A stretch of 64,000 bases of DNA, from positions 3,534,001 through 3,598,000 of the forward strand of contig NZ_CP159253.1 in NCBI RefSeq assembly GCF_040438645.1, written 5' to 3'. Shown in pieces: positions 37,314 to 47,394 of the stretch. A program made the position numbers and the translations under genes. Within the stretch, counting starts at the first letter, position 1; every line of letters begins with the position of its first letter. Source of the DNA: Mesorhizobium sp. WSM2240 (GTDB taxonomy: Bacteria > Pseudomonadota > Alphaproteobacteria > Rhizobiales > Rhizobiaceae). The notes under the pieces are model-generated. The model ran no database searches. It worked only from the letters and a program-made list of their open reading frames with translations, and was not told where the DNA came from.

Positions 37314-38618
37314 TCAGTTGATGCCCTTCCCGCCGCATTTCCCGGTGGCGACGTTGAAGTTTCCGCACGAGAGCGGCGCGCGCCAGTCGGCGATCAGATC
37401 CTTGGAGTCCGGCAGGTAGTCCGACCATTCGTCGCCGACTACGAGGCCCGAGGTCTCCCATACGGTTTCCATCTGGCCGTCGGCCTGGATTTCGCCGATC
37501 AGCACCGGCTTGGTGATGTGGTGGTTCGGCATCATGGTCGAGAAGCCGCCCGAGAGGTTCGGCACCGACACACCGACGATGGCATCGATCACGGCGTCCG
37601 GATCGGTGCTGCCGGCCTTCTCGACCGCCTTCACCCACATGTTGAAGCCGATCACATGGGCTTCCATCGGGTCGTTGGTGACTCTGCTGTCGTTCTTGAT
37701 GAAGGCGCGCCAGGCCTCGATGAATGCTGCGTTTTCCGGCGTGTCGACCGACTGGAAGTAGTTCCACGCGGTCAGGTGCCCGACCAGCGGTGCGGTGTCG
37801 AGGCCGGCGAGTTCTTCCTCACCCACCGAGAAGGCGACGACCGGGATGTCCTCGGCCTTGATGCCCTGGTTGCCGAGTTCCTTATAGAAGGGAACGTTGG
37901 CGTCGCCGTTGATCGTCGACACCACGGCGGTCTTCTTGCCGGCCGAGCCGAAGTTCTTGATGTCTGTCACGATCGTCTGCCAGTCGGAATGGCCGAACGG
38001 CGTGTAGTTGATCATGATGTCTTCCTTGGCCACGCCCTTGGATTCCAGGTAGGCCTGCAGGATCTTGTTGGTCGTCTGCGGGTAAACATAGTCGGTGCCG
38101 GCAAGCACCCATCGCTCGACGCCTTCCTCGTTCATCAGATAGTCGACCGCAGGGATCGCCTGCTGGTTCGGGGCCGCGCCGGTATAGAAGACGTTGCGCT
38201 GGCTCTCCTCGCCCTCATACTGGACGGGATAGAAGAGCACCGAATTCAGCTCCTCGAAGACCGGCAGCACGGATTTGCGCGACACCGAGGTCCAGCAGCC
38301 GAACACGGCCGAAACCTTGTCGACGGCGATGAGTTCGCGCGCCTTTTCCGCGAATAGCGGCCAGTCCGATGCCGGGTCGACCACCACGGCCTCGAGTTTC
38401 TTGCCGAGCAGCCCACCCTTCTTGTTCTGCTCCTCGATCAGGAACAGCATCGTATCCTTGAGCGTCGTCTCCGAAATCGCCATCGTGCCCGACAACGAAT
38501 GCAGGACGCCGACCTTTATCGTCTCTTCCTGGGCTAATGCCTGCGTTGCGAGACCGAGGCCTGCCGCGACAGCGCTCGCGGACAAAAAACTTCTGAATGT
38601 CGAGAAATTACCCATCAT
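37314..38618 (-). CDS. urtA: Urea ABC transporter substrate-binding protein UrtA
   Basis: Periplasmic binding protein of the Leu/Ile/Val type, 434 residues. Signal peptide to about TQALAQ, then IKVGVLHSLSGTMAISE, and later GAAPNQQAIPAVDYLM and the C-terminal region typical of amide/urea binders (FmdD/UrtA). GGAGCTGTTCAAC precedes the first ATG at 38618. It is the first gene of urtABC-orf-DE and lies about 34 bases after the predicted start of a sigma-54 transcript. Confidence 0.93.
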   Translation of the reverse strand: MMGNFSTFRSFLSASAVAAGLGLATQALAQEETIKVGVLHSLSGTMAISETTLKDTMLFLIEEQNKKGGLLGKKLEAVVVDPASDWPLFAEKARELIAVDKVSAVFGCWTSVSRKSVLPVFEELNSVLFYPVQYEGEESQRNVFYTGAAPNQQAIPAVDYLMNEEGVERWVLAGTDYVYPQTTNKILQAYLESKGVAKEDIMINYTPFGHSDWQTIVTDIKNFGSAGKKTAVVSTINGDANVPFYKELGNQGIKAEDIPVVAFSVGEEELAGLDTAPLVGHLTAWNYFQSVDTPENAAFIEAWRAFIKNDSRVTNDPMEAHVIGFNMWVKAVEKAGSTDPDAVIDAIVGVSVPNLSGGFSTMMPNHHITKPVLIGEIQADGQMETVWETSGLVVGDEWSDYLPDSKDLIADWRAPLSCGNFNVATGKCGGKGIN

Positions 38619-38662
38619 GTTGAACAGCTCCGAACAGGGTTGTTTTGCCGCAATAATGCAAA

Positions 38663-38677
38663 GCAACCGACGTGCCA
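38663..38677 (-). promoter_or_regulatory. Sigma-54 (-24/-12) promoter of the urt operon
   Basis: On the minus strand, TGGCAC (38677-38672) and TTGC (38666-38663) are separated by 5 bases, matching the RpoN consensus TGGCACG-N4-TTGC exactly. The start point would be near 38652, leaving a leader of about 34 bases before urtA. This implies nitrogen control by NtrC, as known for urea importers. No clear NtrC site was found by eye. Confidence 0.85.
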
Positions 38678-39027
38678 GTTCGGGGCAGGCCTTATGCAGA
38701 GGAATTAAGATAGGGTTATCAACCGCTTAGAGGATATCAACGAAACTCGAGGTGGGGCCTGCGCCTGCAGCCGCGAAGAATTGGGCTTGTTTTGAGCAGT
38801 CGCAACCAGAACTGATTACAATTTCAGCAAACCCGAAGTCTGCATAAAATTCGCTCACATGGTGGATGCGAGTCAGCCAGTTCACGATGTCGCGATCTGG
38901 CCGTCTAACCGCTTGTTGGCTTCCCGGCCTGACCCTAACCTATCTGAGTACGCCTCGCGAAAACGCCGGCCGCCCCAGCCGGATGAGGCGCAACCCAATT
39001 AGCCAGCCCCAACAAGGAGAGCCAGCC
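38678..39027. other. Divergent intergenic region between urtA and molybdenum hydroxylase genes
   Basis: About 350 bases without a supportable gene. It should hold the enhancer sites for urtA and the promoter of the rightward iorAB-like pair. TACAAT near 38815 could be a -10 element but has no good -35 at the right distance. Confidence 0.4.
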
Positions 39028-39486
39028 ATGGTCGCTTTCACCCTCAATGGCGAATCGCGAACGCTCGACGTCGACCCGGAAATGCCACTGCTGTGGGCGA
39101 TCCGCGAGATCGTCGGGCTGACAGGAACGAAATTCGGTTGCGGCCTCGCGCAATGCGGCGCCTGCACGGTCCATATAGACGGCGTGCCGACGCGCTCATG
39201 CCAGACCGCGATCAGCGACATCGAAGGCGCCTCGATCACCACCATCGAAGGCCTGTCGGGCAAGGTCGGCGAGACGGTGCAGGCCGTCTGGGCCGAGCTC
39301 GACGTGCCGCAATGCGGCTATTGCCAGTCGGGCCAGATCATGTCCGCCGCCGCCCTCTTGGCCGAGACGCCAAACCCCACCGACGACGACATCGATTCGG
39401 CGATGAGCGGCAATCTCTGCCGCTGCGCCACCTATCAACGCATCCGCACGGCGATCCACAAAGCCGCACACCGGCTGGAGGCATGA
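39028..39486 (+). CDS. [2Fe-2S] subunit of molybdenum hydroxylase (IorA/CoxS-like)
   Basis: Electron-transfer subunit of a xanthine-oxidase-family hydroxylase, 152 residues. Plant-type cluster cysteines are at 38, 43, 46 and 58 ([17 protein letters not shown]) and the second cluster cysteines at 96, 99, 131 and 133 ([18 protein letters not shown]), all present. Closest in type to isoquinoline 1-oxidoreductase alpha subunit and related aldehyde oxidases. AAGGAGAGCCAGCC precedes the ATG at 39028. Has no export signal itself and is expected to be carried through Tat by the large subunit. Confidence 0.88.
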   Translation: MVAFTLNGESRTLDVDPEMPLLWAIREIVGLTGTKFGCGLAQCGACTVHIDGVPTRSCQTAISDIEGASITTIEGLSGKVGETVQAVWAELDVPQCGYCQSGQIMSAAALLAETPNPTDDDIDSAMSGNLCRCATYQRIRTAIHKAAHRLEA

Positions 39487-41690
39487 CCATGTTGCAATTT
39501 CGCGCAAAGAAAGAAGCGGTGCAGGCGACGCGCCGCCAGTTCCTCATCGGCACGGCAGCAACCGCGGCCGGCCTCGCGGTCGGCTACCGGCTGATCGCCG
39601 CCGGGCCGGCGGCCGCGCAAGCCGCGCCCGCGGCCGCACAGGCCAATCCCTTCCAGACCTATGTCGAGATCACGCCGGAGAACCGGATTATTATCCACTC
39701 CTCGCAGTTCGAAATGGGGCAAGGCTCCTATTTCGGCATCGCGACGCTGGTGATGGAAGAGCTTGACGGCGACTGGGCGCAGGTCGACGTGATCGGTGGC
39801 TCGGGCAATACCGCCCTGTTCGGCAATCTCGCCTGGGGCGGCGCCTTCCAGGGTACCGGCGGCTCCACCTCCATGACATCTTCGTGGGAGCGCTACCGCA
39901 AGGCCGGCGCTGCAGCCCGCGCCATGCTGGCCGCGGCGGCGGCGAAGGAGTGGAATGTACCTACCGGCGAGATCACCGTGGCTTCCGGCGTGATCTCCCA
40001 TGGATCGGACAAGCGCGCCACATTCGGCGAACTGGCGCAAGCCGCGGCCGGCATGCCGGTTCCCGATGATCTTGTGCTCAAGACGCGCGAAAAATGGACC
40101 CAGATCGGCTCCGACAAGCTGAAGCGCTACGATTCCGCCGGCAAGACCAACGGAACCCAGCCTTATACGATCGACCTGAAGATGGACGGGCTTTTGACCG
40201 CCGTCATGATCCATCCGCCGAAATTCGGGGCCGAGGTGGCGAGCTTCGACGCAGCCAAGGCGAAGGCGCTCGACGGCATCGTCGACGTCGTCCAGACGCC
40301 GCGCGGCATAGCGGTGGTCGGCGAGAATATGTGGGCGGCGCTGAAGGGCCGCGACCTCGTCACCGTTGAATGGAACGAGGCCAAGGCCGAGCAACGCGGC
40401 ACCGCCGAGATCATGGCGGAGTACAACAAGCTTGCCGACGGCCCGGCCAAGGCCACGGCCCGCAACGACGGCGATGTCGCTGCGGGGCTGGCCAGTGCGG
40501 ACAAGGTGGTCGAGGGGCACTACGAATTCCCCTATCTCGTCCATGCGTCGATCGAGCCACTGAACGCCGTTGCCCGCATCGGCGAAGACGGCACGGTCGA
40601 GGTGTGGGGCGGCCACCAGATGCCCGACCTCTACCAGGCCGCCGCCGCGCAGGTTGCCGGAACCACGCCGGACAAGGTGAGGCTGCACGTCATGAAGACC
40701 GGCGGCAGCTTTGGCCGTCGCGCGGTCTCGGACGCGGATCTGATCGTCGAGTCGGTTGCAGTCGCCAAGGCGCTCGGCCCCGGCAAGCCGGTCAAGGTGC
40801 AGTGGACGCGCGAGAACGACATGCGGGGCGGCCGGTATCGGCCGGCCTATGTCCACGCGATCAAGGCGGGGCTCGACAAGGACGGAAAGATCGTGGCGCT
40901 GCACGACCATATCGTCGGCCAGTCGATCATGGCGGGATCGCCCATGGAGGCGATGATCGAGAACGGTGTCGATGCGACTTCGGTAGAAGGCGCGTCAAAT
41001 CTTCCTTATGCGATGCCTAACCTGAAGATCGACCTGACGACGACGGACGTGAAAATCCCGGTGCTGTGGTGGCGCTCGGTCGGCTCGACCCACACCGCCT
41101 ATGTCATGGAGACGTTCATCGACGAACTCGCCGCGGCCGCCAACCGCGACCCGGTCGAGTTCCGCCTGTCCATGCTCGAAAAGCATCCGCGGCACGCTGC
41201 GGTGCTTCGGCTCGCCGCGGAGAAGGCCGGCTGGGACAAGCCCCTGCCGGAGGGCCGCTTCCGCGGTGTGGCGCTGCATGAGAGCTTCCACACCTATGTT
41301 GCGGAAGTGGTGGAGATCACCTTCAACGGTGGTGCCGACTTCACCGTCGATCGCGTCGTTTGCGCCGTCGATTGCGGCATCGCGATCAACCCGGACCAGA
41401 TCCGCGCCCAGATGGAGGGCGGCATCGGCTTCGGGCTCGGCGCGATCCTGCAGGAGGAGCTGACGCTGACCGGAGGCGTGGTCGACCAGGAGAACTATGA
41501 CACCTATACGCCGCTGCGCATCGACCAGATGCCGAAGGTGGAGGTGCATATCGTACCCTCCGACGAGCCGCCGACGGGCGTCGGCGAGCCGGGCGTGCCG
41601 CCGATCGGTCCGGCCGTCGCCAACGCGCTGCGCGCCGCGACCGGCAAGACGATCCGCAAGCTGCCGATCGTCAAGAACCTGTCGGCATAG
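39483..41690 (+). CDS. Molybdopterin-binding subunit of aldehyde/isoquinoline oxidoreductase (IorB-like)
   Basis: Catalytic Mo subunit of the family, 735 residues. A Tat signal (TRRQFLIG at residues 16-23, then an Ala-rich stretch) points to a periplasmic or membrane-facing enzyme. Motifs include [53 protein letters not shown] and the terminal [18 protein letters not shown] loop with the catalytic Glu. It starts in overlap (ATGA) with the [2Fe-2S] gene. No FAD subunit or cytochrome c gene follows, unlike many relatives, so its electron acceptor is unknown. Substrate could be an aldehyde or N-heterocycle. Confidence 0.87.
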   Translation: MTMLQFRAKKEAVQATRRQFLIGTAATAAGLAVGYRLIAAGPAAAQAAPAAAQANPFQTYVEITPENRIIIHSSQFEMGQGSYFGIATLVMEELDGDWAQVDVIGGSGNTALFGNLAWGGAFQGTGGSTSMTSSWERYRKAGAAARAMLAAAAAKEWNVPTGEITVASGVISHGSDKRATFGELAQAAAGMPVPDDLVLKTREKWTQIGSDKLKRYDSAGKTNGTQPYTIDLKMDGLLTAVMIHPPKFGAEVASFDAAKAKALDGIVDVVQTPRGIAVVGENMWAALKGRDLVTVEWNEAKAEQRGTAEIMAEYNKLADGPAKATARNDGDVAAGLASADKVVEGHYEFPYLVHASIEPLNAVARIGEDGTVEVWGGHQMPDLYQAAAAQVAGTTPDKVRLHVMKTGGSFGRRAVSDADLIVESVAVAKALGPGKPVKVQWTRENDMRGGRYRPAYVHAIKAGLDKDGKIVALHDHIVGQSIMAGSPMEAMIENGVDATSVEGASNLPYAMPNLKIDLTTTDVKIPVLWWRSVGSTHTAYVMETFIDELAAAANRDPVEFRLSMLEKHPRHAAVLRLAAEKAGWDKPLPEGRFRGVALHESFHTYVAEVVEITFNGGADFTVDRVVCAVDCGIAINPDQIRAQMEGGIGFGLGAILQEELTLTGGVVDQENYDTYTPLRIDQMPKVEVHIVPSDEPPTGVGEPGVPPIGPAVANALRAATGKTIRKLPIVKNLSA

Positions 41691-41707
41691 GCGAATACGG
41701 CATGCAG

Positions 41708-41743
41708 ACCGGCCGCGATCAAATCGCGGCCGGTTTTGCTTTT
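41708..41743 (+). terminator. Rho-independent terminator after molybdenum hydroxylase genes
   Basis: ACCGGCCGCGAT (41708-41719) and ATCGCGGCCGGT (41723-41734) form a perfect 12-bp stem with a CAA loop, followed by TTTTGCTTTT. It ends just before the converging panE-like gene. The best intrinsic terminator I see in the window. Confidence 0.9.
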
Positions 41744-41744
41744 G

Positions 41745-42731
41745 CTATGCTGGATAGCAGCCGCGCTCGATCGCCAGCCGACGCACCAGCGCCAGCACCA
41801 TGTCGATCGCCGGCGTGGGCTGACCGGTCAGCCGCCCCAGTTCCTGCACTGCCGTCACCAGCGCGTCGATTTCCATCGGCCGCCCGCGTTCGAGATCCTG
41901 CAGCATCGAGGTCTTGTGGGCGCCGACATCTCCGGCGCCCTTGATCCGGCGGTCGACGCCTATCAGGAACCGCACGCCAAGGCTTTCGCCGATCGCCTGC
42001 GCTTCCAGCATCATGGCGCGGGCGACGGAGCGCGTGCCCTCGTCGGCGACAATGTCGGCCAGCGTGTTGCCGGTGAGCGCGGAGATCGGGTTGAAAGACA
42101 GATTGCCCCAGAGCTTCACCCACATCTCGCTGCGGATGTCGTCGCGCACAGGGGCCTGCAGTCCCGCCGCGACCAGCTCTTCGGCAAGCCGCGTGACGCG
42201 CTCGCTCCTTTCGCCGGACGGTTCCCCGAGCGAGAAGCGCTTGCCCTCGATATGGCGGATCAGGCCGGGCGCATCGACCTCGACGGCGGGATAGACCACC
42301 GAGCCGATGACGCGGTCCGGCCCAAGCCGCTCCCAGATCAGCCCGCCCGGATCGACCGCTCGCAGCCTCGTGCCTTCAAGCGGCCCGCCGAGCTTGTGGA
42401 AATACCACCACGGCACGCCGTTCTGCATGGTGACGACAGCGGTCCCCTCGCCCAGCAGCGGCGCGATCTGGTCAAGGGCCGGGCCGAGCGAGTGGGCCTT
42501 GAGCGCCAGCACGACATAGTCCTGGACCCCGAGTTCCTCCGCCTGCGCGGCCGCCCTGACCGGAACGGCGGTTTCCTTGCCAACCTCGATCAGGCGCAGC
42601 CCGCCCGCCCGGATCGCCTCCAGATGCGCGCCTCGCGCCACGACCGACAGGTCGGTCCTGCCGGCGAGGCCAAGCTTCGCCGCAAGGTAGCCGCCGATAG
42701 CGCCGGCGCCGAAAACAGTGATCCGCATCAT
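41745..42731 (-). CDS. 2-dehydropantoate 2-reductase family protein (PanE/ApbA-like)
   Basis: A 328-residue NADP-dependent reductase. GAGAIG at residues 8-13 marks the Rossmann site, and [19 protein letters not shown] carries the family Lys and Asn. Classic PanE makes pantoate for coenzyme A, but rhizobia hold several paralogues of unknown substrate. This one is the last gene of a catabolic ABC operon (its ATG overlaps the CoA ligase stop), so reduction of a 2-keto acid in that pathway is as likely as pantothenate synthesis. Confidence 0.82.
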   Translation of the reverse strand: MMRITVFGAGAIGGYLAAKLGLAGRTDLSVVARGAHLEAIRAGGLRLIEVGKETAVPVRAAAQAEELGVQDYVVLALKAHSLGPALDQIAPLLGEGTAVVTMQNGVPWWYFHKLGGPLEGTRLRAVDPGGLIWERLGPDRVIGSVVYPAVEVDAPGLIRHIEGKRFSLGEPSGERSERVTRLAEELVAAGLQAPVRDDIRSEMWVKLWGNLSFNPISALTGNTLADIVADEGTRSVARAMMLEAQAIGESLGVRFLIGVDRRIKGAGDVGAHKTSMLQDLERGRPMEIDALVTAVQELGRLTGQPTPAIDMVLALVRRLAIERGCYPA

Positions 42732-44248
42732 CCCAGGCCGAGTTTGGCGGCAAGCCCGATGCGTTGCAACTTGCCGGTTGCGCCTTTCGGGATCTCGTCG
42801 AGGATGACGATCCTGCGCGGCACTTTGAAGTCGGCGAGCCTGCCGGAGGCGAAGCTGCGGATTTCGTTCTCGCTGGCGGCAGCGCCCTCGCGCAGCACGA
42901 TCGCGGCGGCGACCTCTTCGCCGAGCTTGTCGTGCGGCATGGCGAAGGTAACGACCTGGGCGACGGCGGGATGATCCATCAGCACCTCGTCGACCTCCAG
43001 CGGCGAGATCTTCTCGCCGCCGCGGTTGATGATTTCCTTAAGCCGGCCGGTGACGCGCAGGTAGCGGTCTTCATCGAGAACGCCCTGGTCGCCGGTATGG
43101 AACCAGCCATGGGCGAAGGCCGAAGCGTTCGCTTCCGGGTTTTTTTCGTAGCCGGCGGTCACGTTCGGGCCGCGAATGACGATCTCTCCGGTTTCGCCCG
43201 GTCCGAGCAGCCGCCCGTCCGGCGCCATGACCGCAACCTCGGGCCCGGCGGCGGCGCCGACGCTGCCGGCCTTGCGCAGACCCGGCGGCAGGCGGTTGGA
43301 GGCCATCTGATGCGCGGCTTCGGTCATGCCGTAGGATTCGATCACCGGGCAGCCGAAAACCGACTCCAGCTCGGCCATTACCTGCGCCGGAAGCGAAGCC
43401 GAGGACGAGCGGATGAACCGAAGCCGTGCTTCCGCCACCGCTTCGGGGTTGCGCGCGGCGCGCGCGAGTATCGCCTGATGCATGGTCGGCACAGCCGTGT
43501 ACCAGGTCGGCCGGGCTTCGGAGAGCCACTGGAAGAAGCGAAGCGCATTGAAGCCCGGTGTGCAGAAGATGCTGCCGCCCGCGGCGAGCGACGACAGCAC
43601 CGCCGCGATCAGCCCATGGATGTGGAACAGCGGCATGATGTTGAGGCAACGGTCGTCCGCAGTCAGGCCGAGCGTCGCGCCGATATGCGACGCGGAGGCG
43701 GCGAGATTGGAGTGGCTCAGCGGCACCAGCTTCGGGCGCGATGTCGTACCCGAGGTGTGGAGGAGCAATGCAACGTCCTCAGCTTCGGCAAAGCCCGGCG
43801 CTGCCGGCTGCCCGACCGCGTCGCCCTCAATCCGGAAGCTTCCGGCTGGAGCCTCAGGCAATGTACGAAGCCTCAGAACGCCAATGCCGAGGCGTTCGGC
43901 CACGGTGACGGCCGGACCGGTCTCTTCCTCGCCGACGAGGATCGCCTTGGCGCCGATGTCGGTGAGATAGAATTCGAGCTCGTCGGCGCGGTAGGCCGGA
44001 TTGAGCGGAGCGGTCGAGGCCGTCGCGGCGACCGAGAGGAAGGCCGTCGCCATTTCCGGCCCGTTCGGCAGCACGATGGCGACTCGGTCGCCACGGCCGA
44101 GGCCGAGCGCGTTCAACTGGCGGGCCGCATCCGCGATCTGGTGGCGGAGCCCGCCATGCGTGAGCGTCGCCCGGTCGGGCGCGGAAATCGCCGGCGCGTT
44201 TTCAGCGCCGGCCGCGATCCGCTCGACGATCGACGCCGCCTCAGACAA
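42728..44248 (-). CDS. AMP-forming acyl-CoA ligase (FadD/oxalyl-CoA synthetase-like)
   Basis: ANL-superfamily ligase of 506 residues. P-loop HTSGTTSRPKLVPLSHSN, the A5 motif SYGMTEAAHQMAS, the hinge region GRLKEIINRGGEKISPLEVDE and the catalytic Lys in KGATGKLQR are intact. Overall layout resembles the plant AAE3/Pcs60 group, some members of which activate oxalate, so a small dicarboxylic or short-chain acid is plausible. The start is TTG at 44248 with GAGG six bases upstream, overlapping the FAH gene by 8 bases. It would trap or activate the product of the FAH-family hydrolase (inference). Confidence 0.83.
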   Translation of the reverse strand: MSEAASIVERIAAGAENAPAISAPDRATLTHGGLRHQIADAARQLNALGLGRGDRVAIVLPNGPEMATAFLSVAATASTAPLNPAYRADELEFYLTDIGAKAILVGEEETGPAVTVAERLGIGVLRLRTLPEAPAGSFRIEGDAVGQPAAPGFAEAEDVALLLHTSGTTSRPKLVPLSHSNLAASASHIGATLGLTADDRCLNIMPLFHIHGLIAAVLSSLAAGGSIFCTPGFNALRFFQWLSEARPTWYTAVPTMHQAILARAARNPEAVAEARLRFIRSSSASLPAQVMAELESVFGCPVIESYGMTEAAHQMASNRLPPGLRKAGSVGAAAGPEVAVMAPDGRLLGPGETGEIVIRGPNVTAGYEKNPEANASAFAHGWFHTGDQGVLDEDRYLRVTGRLKEIINRGGEKISPLEVDEVLMDHPAVAQVVTFAMPHDKLGEEVAAAIVLREGAAASENEIRSFASGRLADFKVPRRIVILDEIPKGATGKLQRIGLAAKLGLG

Positions 44249-44945
44249 CGCGAACCTCGATATCGCCTACGCCCTCGACATGGCCGCGAAGCATGTCGCC
44301 GCGATTGACCGCGCCGACGCCCGCGGGCGTTCCTGAAAGGATGACGTCGCCCGGCATCAGCGTGAACAGGCCCGACAAATAGCTGATCATCTCCGGCACC
44401 TTCCAGATCATCTGGTTCAAATCGCCTGTCTGCTTGCGCTCGCCATTGACGTCAAGCCAGATCGCGCCCTGGGTGGGATGGCCGATGGTGCTTGCCGGAA
44501 CCAGCGGCGTGCACGGCCCCGACGCCTCGAACGCCTTTCCGACCTCCCATGGACGGCCCATGTCCTTTGCCTTGCCCTGCAGGTCGCGCCGCGTCATGTC
44601 AAGGGCGACGCCATAGCCGTAGACGCAGTCCAGCGCCTTCTCGACGGGAATATCCGTGCCGCCGCTTTTCAGCGCCACGACCATCTCGATCTCGTGATGA
44701 ACGTCATTGGATGCGGGCGGATACGGAAATTCGCCTGATGTGTCGAGGTTGTCCGGATTCTTCTGGAAGAAGAAGGGCGGCTCCTTGTTCGGGTCGTGAC
44801 CCATCTCGACAGCGTGTGCGGCATAGTTCCGGCCGACGCAATAGACCCGGTGCACGGGAAACAGTTTGTCGGTTCCCTGAACCGGCAGGGCCGGGATGGC
44901 GGTCGGCTGGATGACGTAGTTCGAGGTGGCGCCGTGCATGTTCAC
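44241..44945 (-). CDS. Fumarylacetoacetate hydrolase family protein
   Basis: A 234-residue FAH-family enzyme of the short fumarylpyruvate hydrolase/acylpyruvase type. CVGRNYAAHAVEMGHD opens the domain, HHEIEMVVAL carries the acidic metal ligands, and SGTPAGVGAV the C-terminal loop. These enzymes cleave C-C bonds of acylpyruvates or decarboxylate oxaloacetate. A GTG start at 44945 has GGAG seven bases ahead and overlaps the permease stop; an ATG at 44939 is possible. Its place between an importer and a CoA ligase suggests a catabolic cleavage step. Confidence 0.86.
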   Translation of the reverse strand: MNMHGATSNYVIQPTAIPALPVQGTDKLFPVHRVYCVGRNYAAHAVEMGHDPNKEPPFFFQKNPDNLDTSGEFPYPPASNDVHHEIEMVVALKSGGTDIPVEKALDCVYGYGVALDMTRRDLQGKAKDMGRPWEVGKAFEASGPCTPLVPASTIGHPTQGAIWLDVNGERKQTGDLNQMIWKVPEMISYLSGLFTLMPGDVILSGTPAGVGAVNRGDMLRGHVEGVGDIEVRVV

Positions 44946-45697
44946 TGTCTTGCTCCTGCATAATATTCGACTTTGGCTTCGGCCCTCTCGATCAGTTCGG
45001 AGATCACCAGGGCGAAGGCAAAAAGGATGATGGTGAGGGCCCAGAATTCGGCCATGCGGAAATTCCGCGAAAAGGTTTCAAACAGCGCGCCGTAGCCGAC
45101 AATGGCGACGAGCAACTGACCGATGACGACGCCTTTGACGCCTCGGATCAGGCCGAGGCGTATGCCGGCGAGGATTTCCGGCAACGCGGCCCAAAGGATG
45201 ATCTTGGTATACAGCGCCGGGCGCGACGCGCCGTAGGAACGCGCCATTTCGATCAGGGAGGGCGAGATGTGGCGTACGCCTGCCCTCGTATCGAGAACGA
45301 TGATCCAGATCGCGAACAGGAACACCGCAGCCACGATCGTCTTCTCGCCGAAGCCGAACAGGATCATCAGCACCGGTACGATCGCCGAGAGCGGCGCGCT
45401 GGAGAAAATGTTGACCCACATGCCGAGCAAATCGTCGGCGATCCTCACGCGTCCCATAAGTATGCCGAGCGGGATGCCGACAGCGATCGCCAGAGCCATG
45501 CCGACGGCGAAGGCGCGGAGCGTCGTGACGGTGGCGCTCTGCCAGGACGGCAATTGCACGAGATCGACCGCCGCCACCAGAACATCGCTGAAGGGCGGCA
45601 GCAGGAAGACGAGATCAAGGCGGCCGACGATCTCCCACACGACGCACCAGACCAGGAGCGACGCCATCATCGGCACACGGTAGCCAAAGAGGATCAT
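44942..45697 (-). CDS. NitT/TauT-type ABC transporter permease
   Basis: Membrane permease of the SsuC/TauC family, 251 residues with about six hydrophobic segments and the EAA loop near EMARSYGASRPALYTKIILWAALPEIL. It is the second permease of this operon, the other being upstream of the ATPase gene. Together they probably form a heterodimer, whereas SsuC and TauC usually act as homodimers. Confidence 0.85.
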   Translation of the reverse strand: MILFGYRVPMMASLLVWCVVWEIVGRLDLVFLLPPFSDVLVAAVDLVQLPSWQSATVTTLRAFAVGMALAIAVGIPLGILMGRVRIADDLLGMWVNIFSSAPLSAIVPVLMILFGFGEKTIVAAVFLFAIWIIVLDTRAGVRHISPSLIEMARSYGASRPALYTKIILWAALPEILAGIRLGLIRGVKGVVIGQLLVAIVGYGALFETFSRNFRMAEFWALTIILFAFALVISELIERAEAKVEYYAGARQ

Positions 45698-45703
45698 GGC
45701 AGG

Positions 45704-46507
45704 TCACTCCACATATTGCTTCAGCCCCTGCCAGATCTCGTCGACCGTATCGAGGTAGTGCTTGTCGCGGTGGATGCGATCGGGGTCGCCGGAGCGGTCG
45801 ATTTCTGGCTCGATGATCTGCGAGACGCGGCCCGGCCGCGGCGACAGCAGGACGATGCGGTCGGAAATGTAAACCGCCTCCTCGATCGAGTGGGTGACGA
45901 AGATGAAGGTCTTGTTCTGGTTGGTCCTGAGCCGGATCAAGTCTTCCTGGAATTTGCGCCGGTTCTGCTCGTCGACCGCCGAGAACGGCTCGTCCAGCAG
46001 CAATACCTCCGCATCCACCGACAGCGCGCGCGCCAGGCCGACGCGCTGGCGCATGCCGCCTGAAAGTTCATGCGGATATTTGTTCTCGAAACCGGCAAGG
46101 CCGACTTCGCCGATATAGTGGCGCGCTTTGTCTTCTCGTTCGGTCTTGTTCACGCCGCGCAGTTCGAGGCCGAAAGCCACGTTGCGCATCACTGTCGCCC
46201 AAGGCATCAGCGCGAAATCCTGGAAGACGAAGGCGCGTTCCGGCCCCGGTCCGCTGACCGGCTTGCCGTCAACCATGACTGTCCCCGCATTGGCCTCGAT
46301 AAGGCCGGCGATGATCTTCAGCAGCGTGGTTTTTCCGCAGCCGCTCGGTCCGAGAAGGCTGGTCAGCTTGCCGCGGGGAAAGTCCAGATCGATGCCGCGC
46401 AGCGCCTCGACATCACCATAGGTCTTCGAGATGCCCCTGACCTCCACGATCGAATCGACTTGCGCCGGCATGGGCGATGGTTCCTTTCGCAAGACAGCGC
46501 TGCGCAT
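45704..46507 (-). CDS. NitT/TauT-type ABC transporter ATP-binding protein
   Basis: ATPase of the SsuB/TauB family, 267 residues. Walker A GPSGCGKTT is at residues 53-61, with signature LSGGMRQRVGLARAL and Walker B VLLLDEPFSAVD. The ATG at 46507 is 1 base after the upstream permease stop and has AGAGAGGAGCC in good position; an internal ATG at 46471 matches other family starts but has a poorer site. It drives uptake through the two neighbouring permeases. Confidence 0.86.
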   Translation of the reverse strand: MRSAVLRKEPSPMPAQVDSIVEVRGISKTYGDVEALRGIDLDFPRGKLTSLLGPSGCGKTTLLKIIAGLIEANAGTVMVDGKPVSGPGPERAFVFQDFALMPWATVMRNVAFGLELRGVNKTEREDKARHYIGEVGLAGFENKYPHELSGGMRQRVGLARALSVDAEVLLLDEPFSAVDEQNRRKFQEDLIRLRTNQNKTFIFVTHSIEEAVYISDRIVLLSPRPGRVSQIIEPEIDRSGDPDRIHRDKHYLDTVDEIWQGLKQYVE

Positions 46508-46508
46508 G

Positions 46509-47336
46509 TCAGGCTCCTCTCTTTTCGGGCCTGAAAATGCGGACTTCCACCCACTGCAAAAAAACGAGCGTCAGGGTCGAAAGCGCGATGATCGAGCCGA
46601 TTGTTGCATACATCTCGGCGTAATCTGCGCGCGAGCGGTGGAAGGTGATGAGATCGCCGATGCCGGTCGGCGTGATCAGCAGTTCGGCGAGCACGACCCC
46701 GACGAAGCCGGCGGCAACGCCGAGACGAAGGCCGGCGAAGATCACCGGACTGGCGTCGGGCAGGATGATCTTGGTGACGCTCTGCCAGCGCGTGCCCAGG
46801 AACGAGCGGCACATGACGAGCAGGGATTCGTTAACGTTGCGCACAGCCTTGTAGGTGTTGAGCACGATGACGGGCAGAGCCAGGATCATCACGGCCAACG
46901 TCTTGGCGGTCAGGCCTATGCCGTAGATAAAGGTGACCATCGGGATGAAGGCTGCGACCGGCGCCGCCTGCAAGACGATGAAGATCGGGATCGCCAGCCA
47001 TTCTCCGGTGCGCCACAAGCCGCAGAGCGTGCCGAGCCCGACGCCGATGAAGGCCGACAGCACGACGCCCAGCAGCAACGGCTGCAGCGTCGAAAGATAG
47101 GCGCTGGGCATGCTGCCGTCGGCCATCAGCCCGAAGAATGCAACGATCGTGTCGGAGAAGGTCGGGAAGGCGAAACTGACGGGAATGCGCCCGGCAATTT
47201 CCCAGATGCCTGCAAAAAGCGCGATTGACACGAGGCGGAGCAGGATCGGACGATCCTGCCATCCTGCCGCTTCGCCGCGCCCGGAAAGGGGAGCGAAGCC
47301 AACGGCTTCGCTCTCTGTTCTGATGTTGCTCGCCAT
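46509..47336 (-). CDS. NitT/TauT-type ABC transporter permease
   Basis: First permease of the operon, 275 residues. A hydrophilic lead of about 30 residues precedes six or so membrane segments; the EAA loop is near MCRSFLGTRWQSVTKIILPDASP. It starts 10 bases after the second (TAG) stop of the binding-protein gene, which supports that TAG as the ancestral end of the upstream gene. Ribosome site weak. Confidence 0.84.
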   Translation of the reverse strand: MASNIRTESEAVGFAPLSGRGEAAGWQDRPILLRLVSIALFAGIWEIAGRIPVSFAFPTFSDTIVAFFGLMADGSMPSAYLSTLQPLLLGVVLSAFIGVGLGTLCGLWRTGEWLAIPIFIVLQAAPVAAFIPMVTFIYGIGLTAKTLAVMILALPVIVLNTYKAVRNVNESLLVMCRSFLGTRWQSVTKIILPDASPVIFAGLRLGVAAGFVGVVLAELLITPTGIGDLITFHRSRADYAEMYATIGSIIALSTLTLVFLQWVEVRIFRPEKRGA

Positions 47337-47394
47337 CAGGCCGCGCCTACTTCTTGCCGAGCTTGGCAAGGGCGCGGTCGATCGCCGATGTATC

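Noticed and set aside
39093..39482. N-terminal extension of the molybdopterin subunit
   Set aside because: It lies inside the [2Fe-2S] gene in another frame; the Tat signal starts at 39483.
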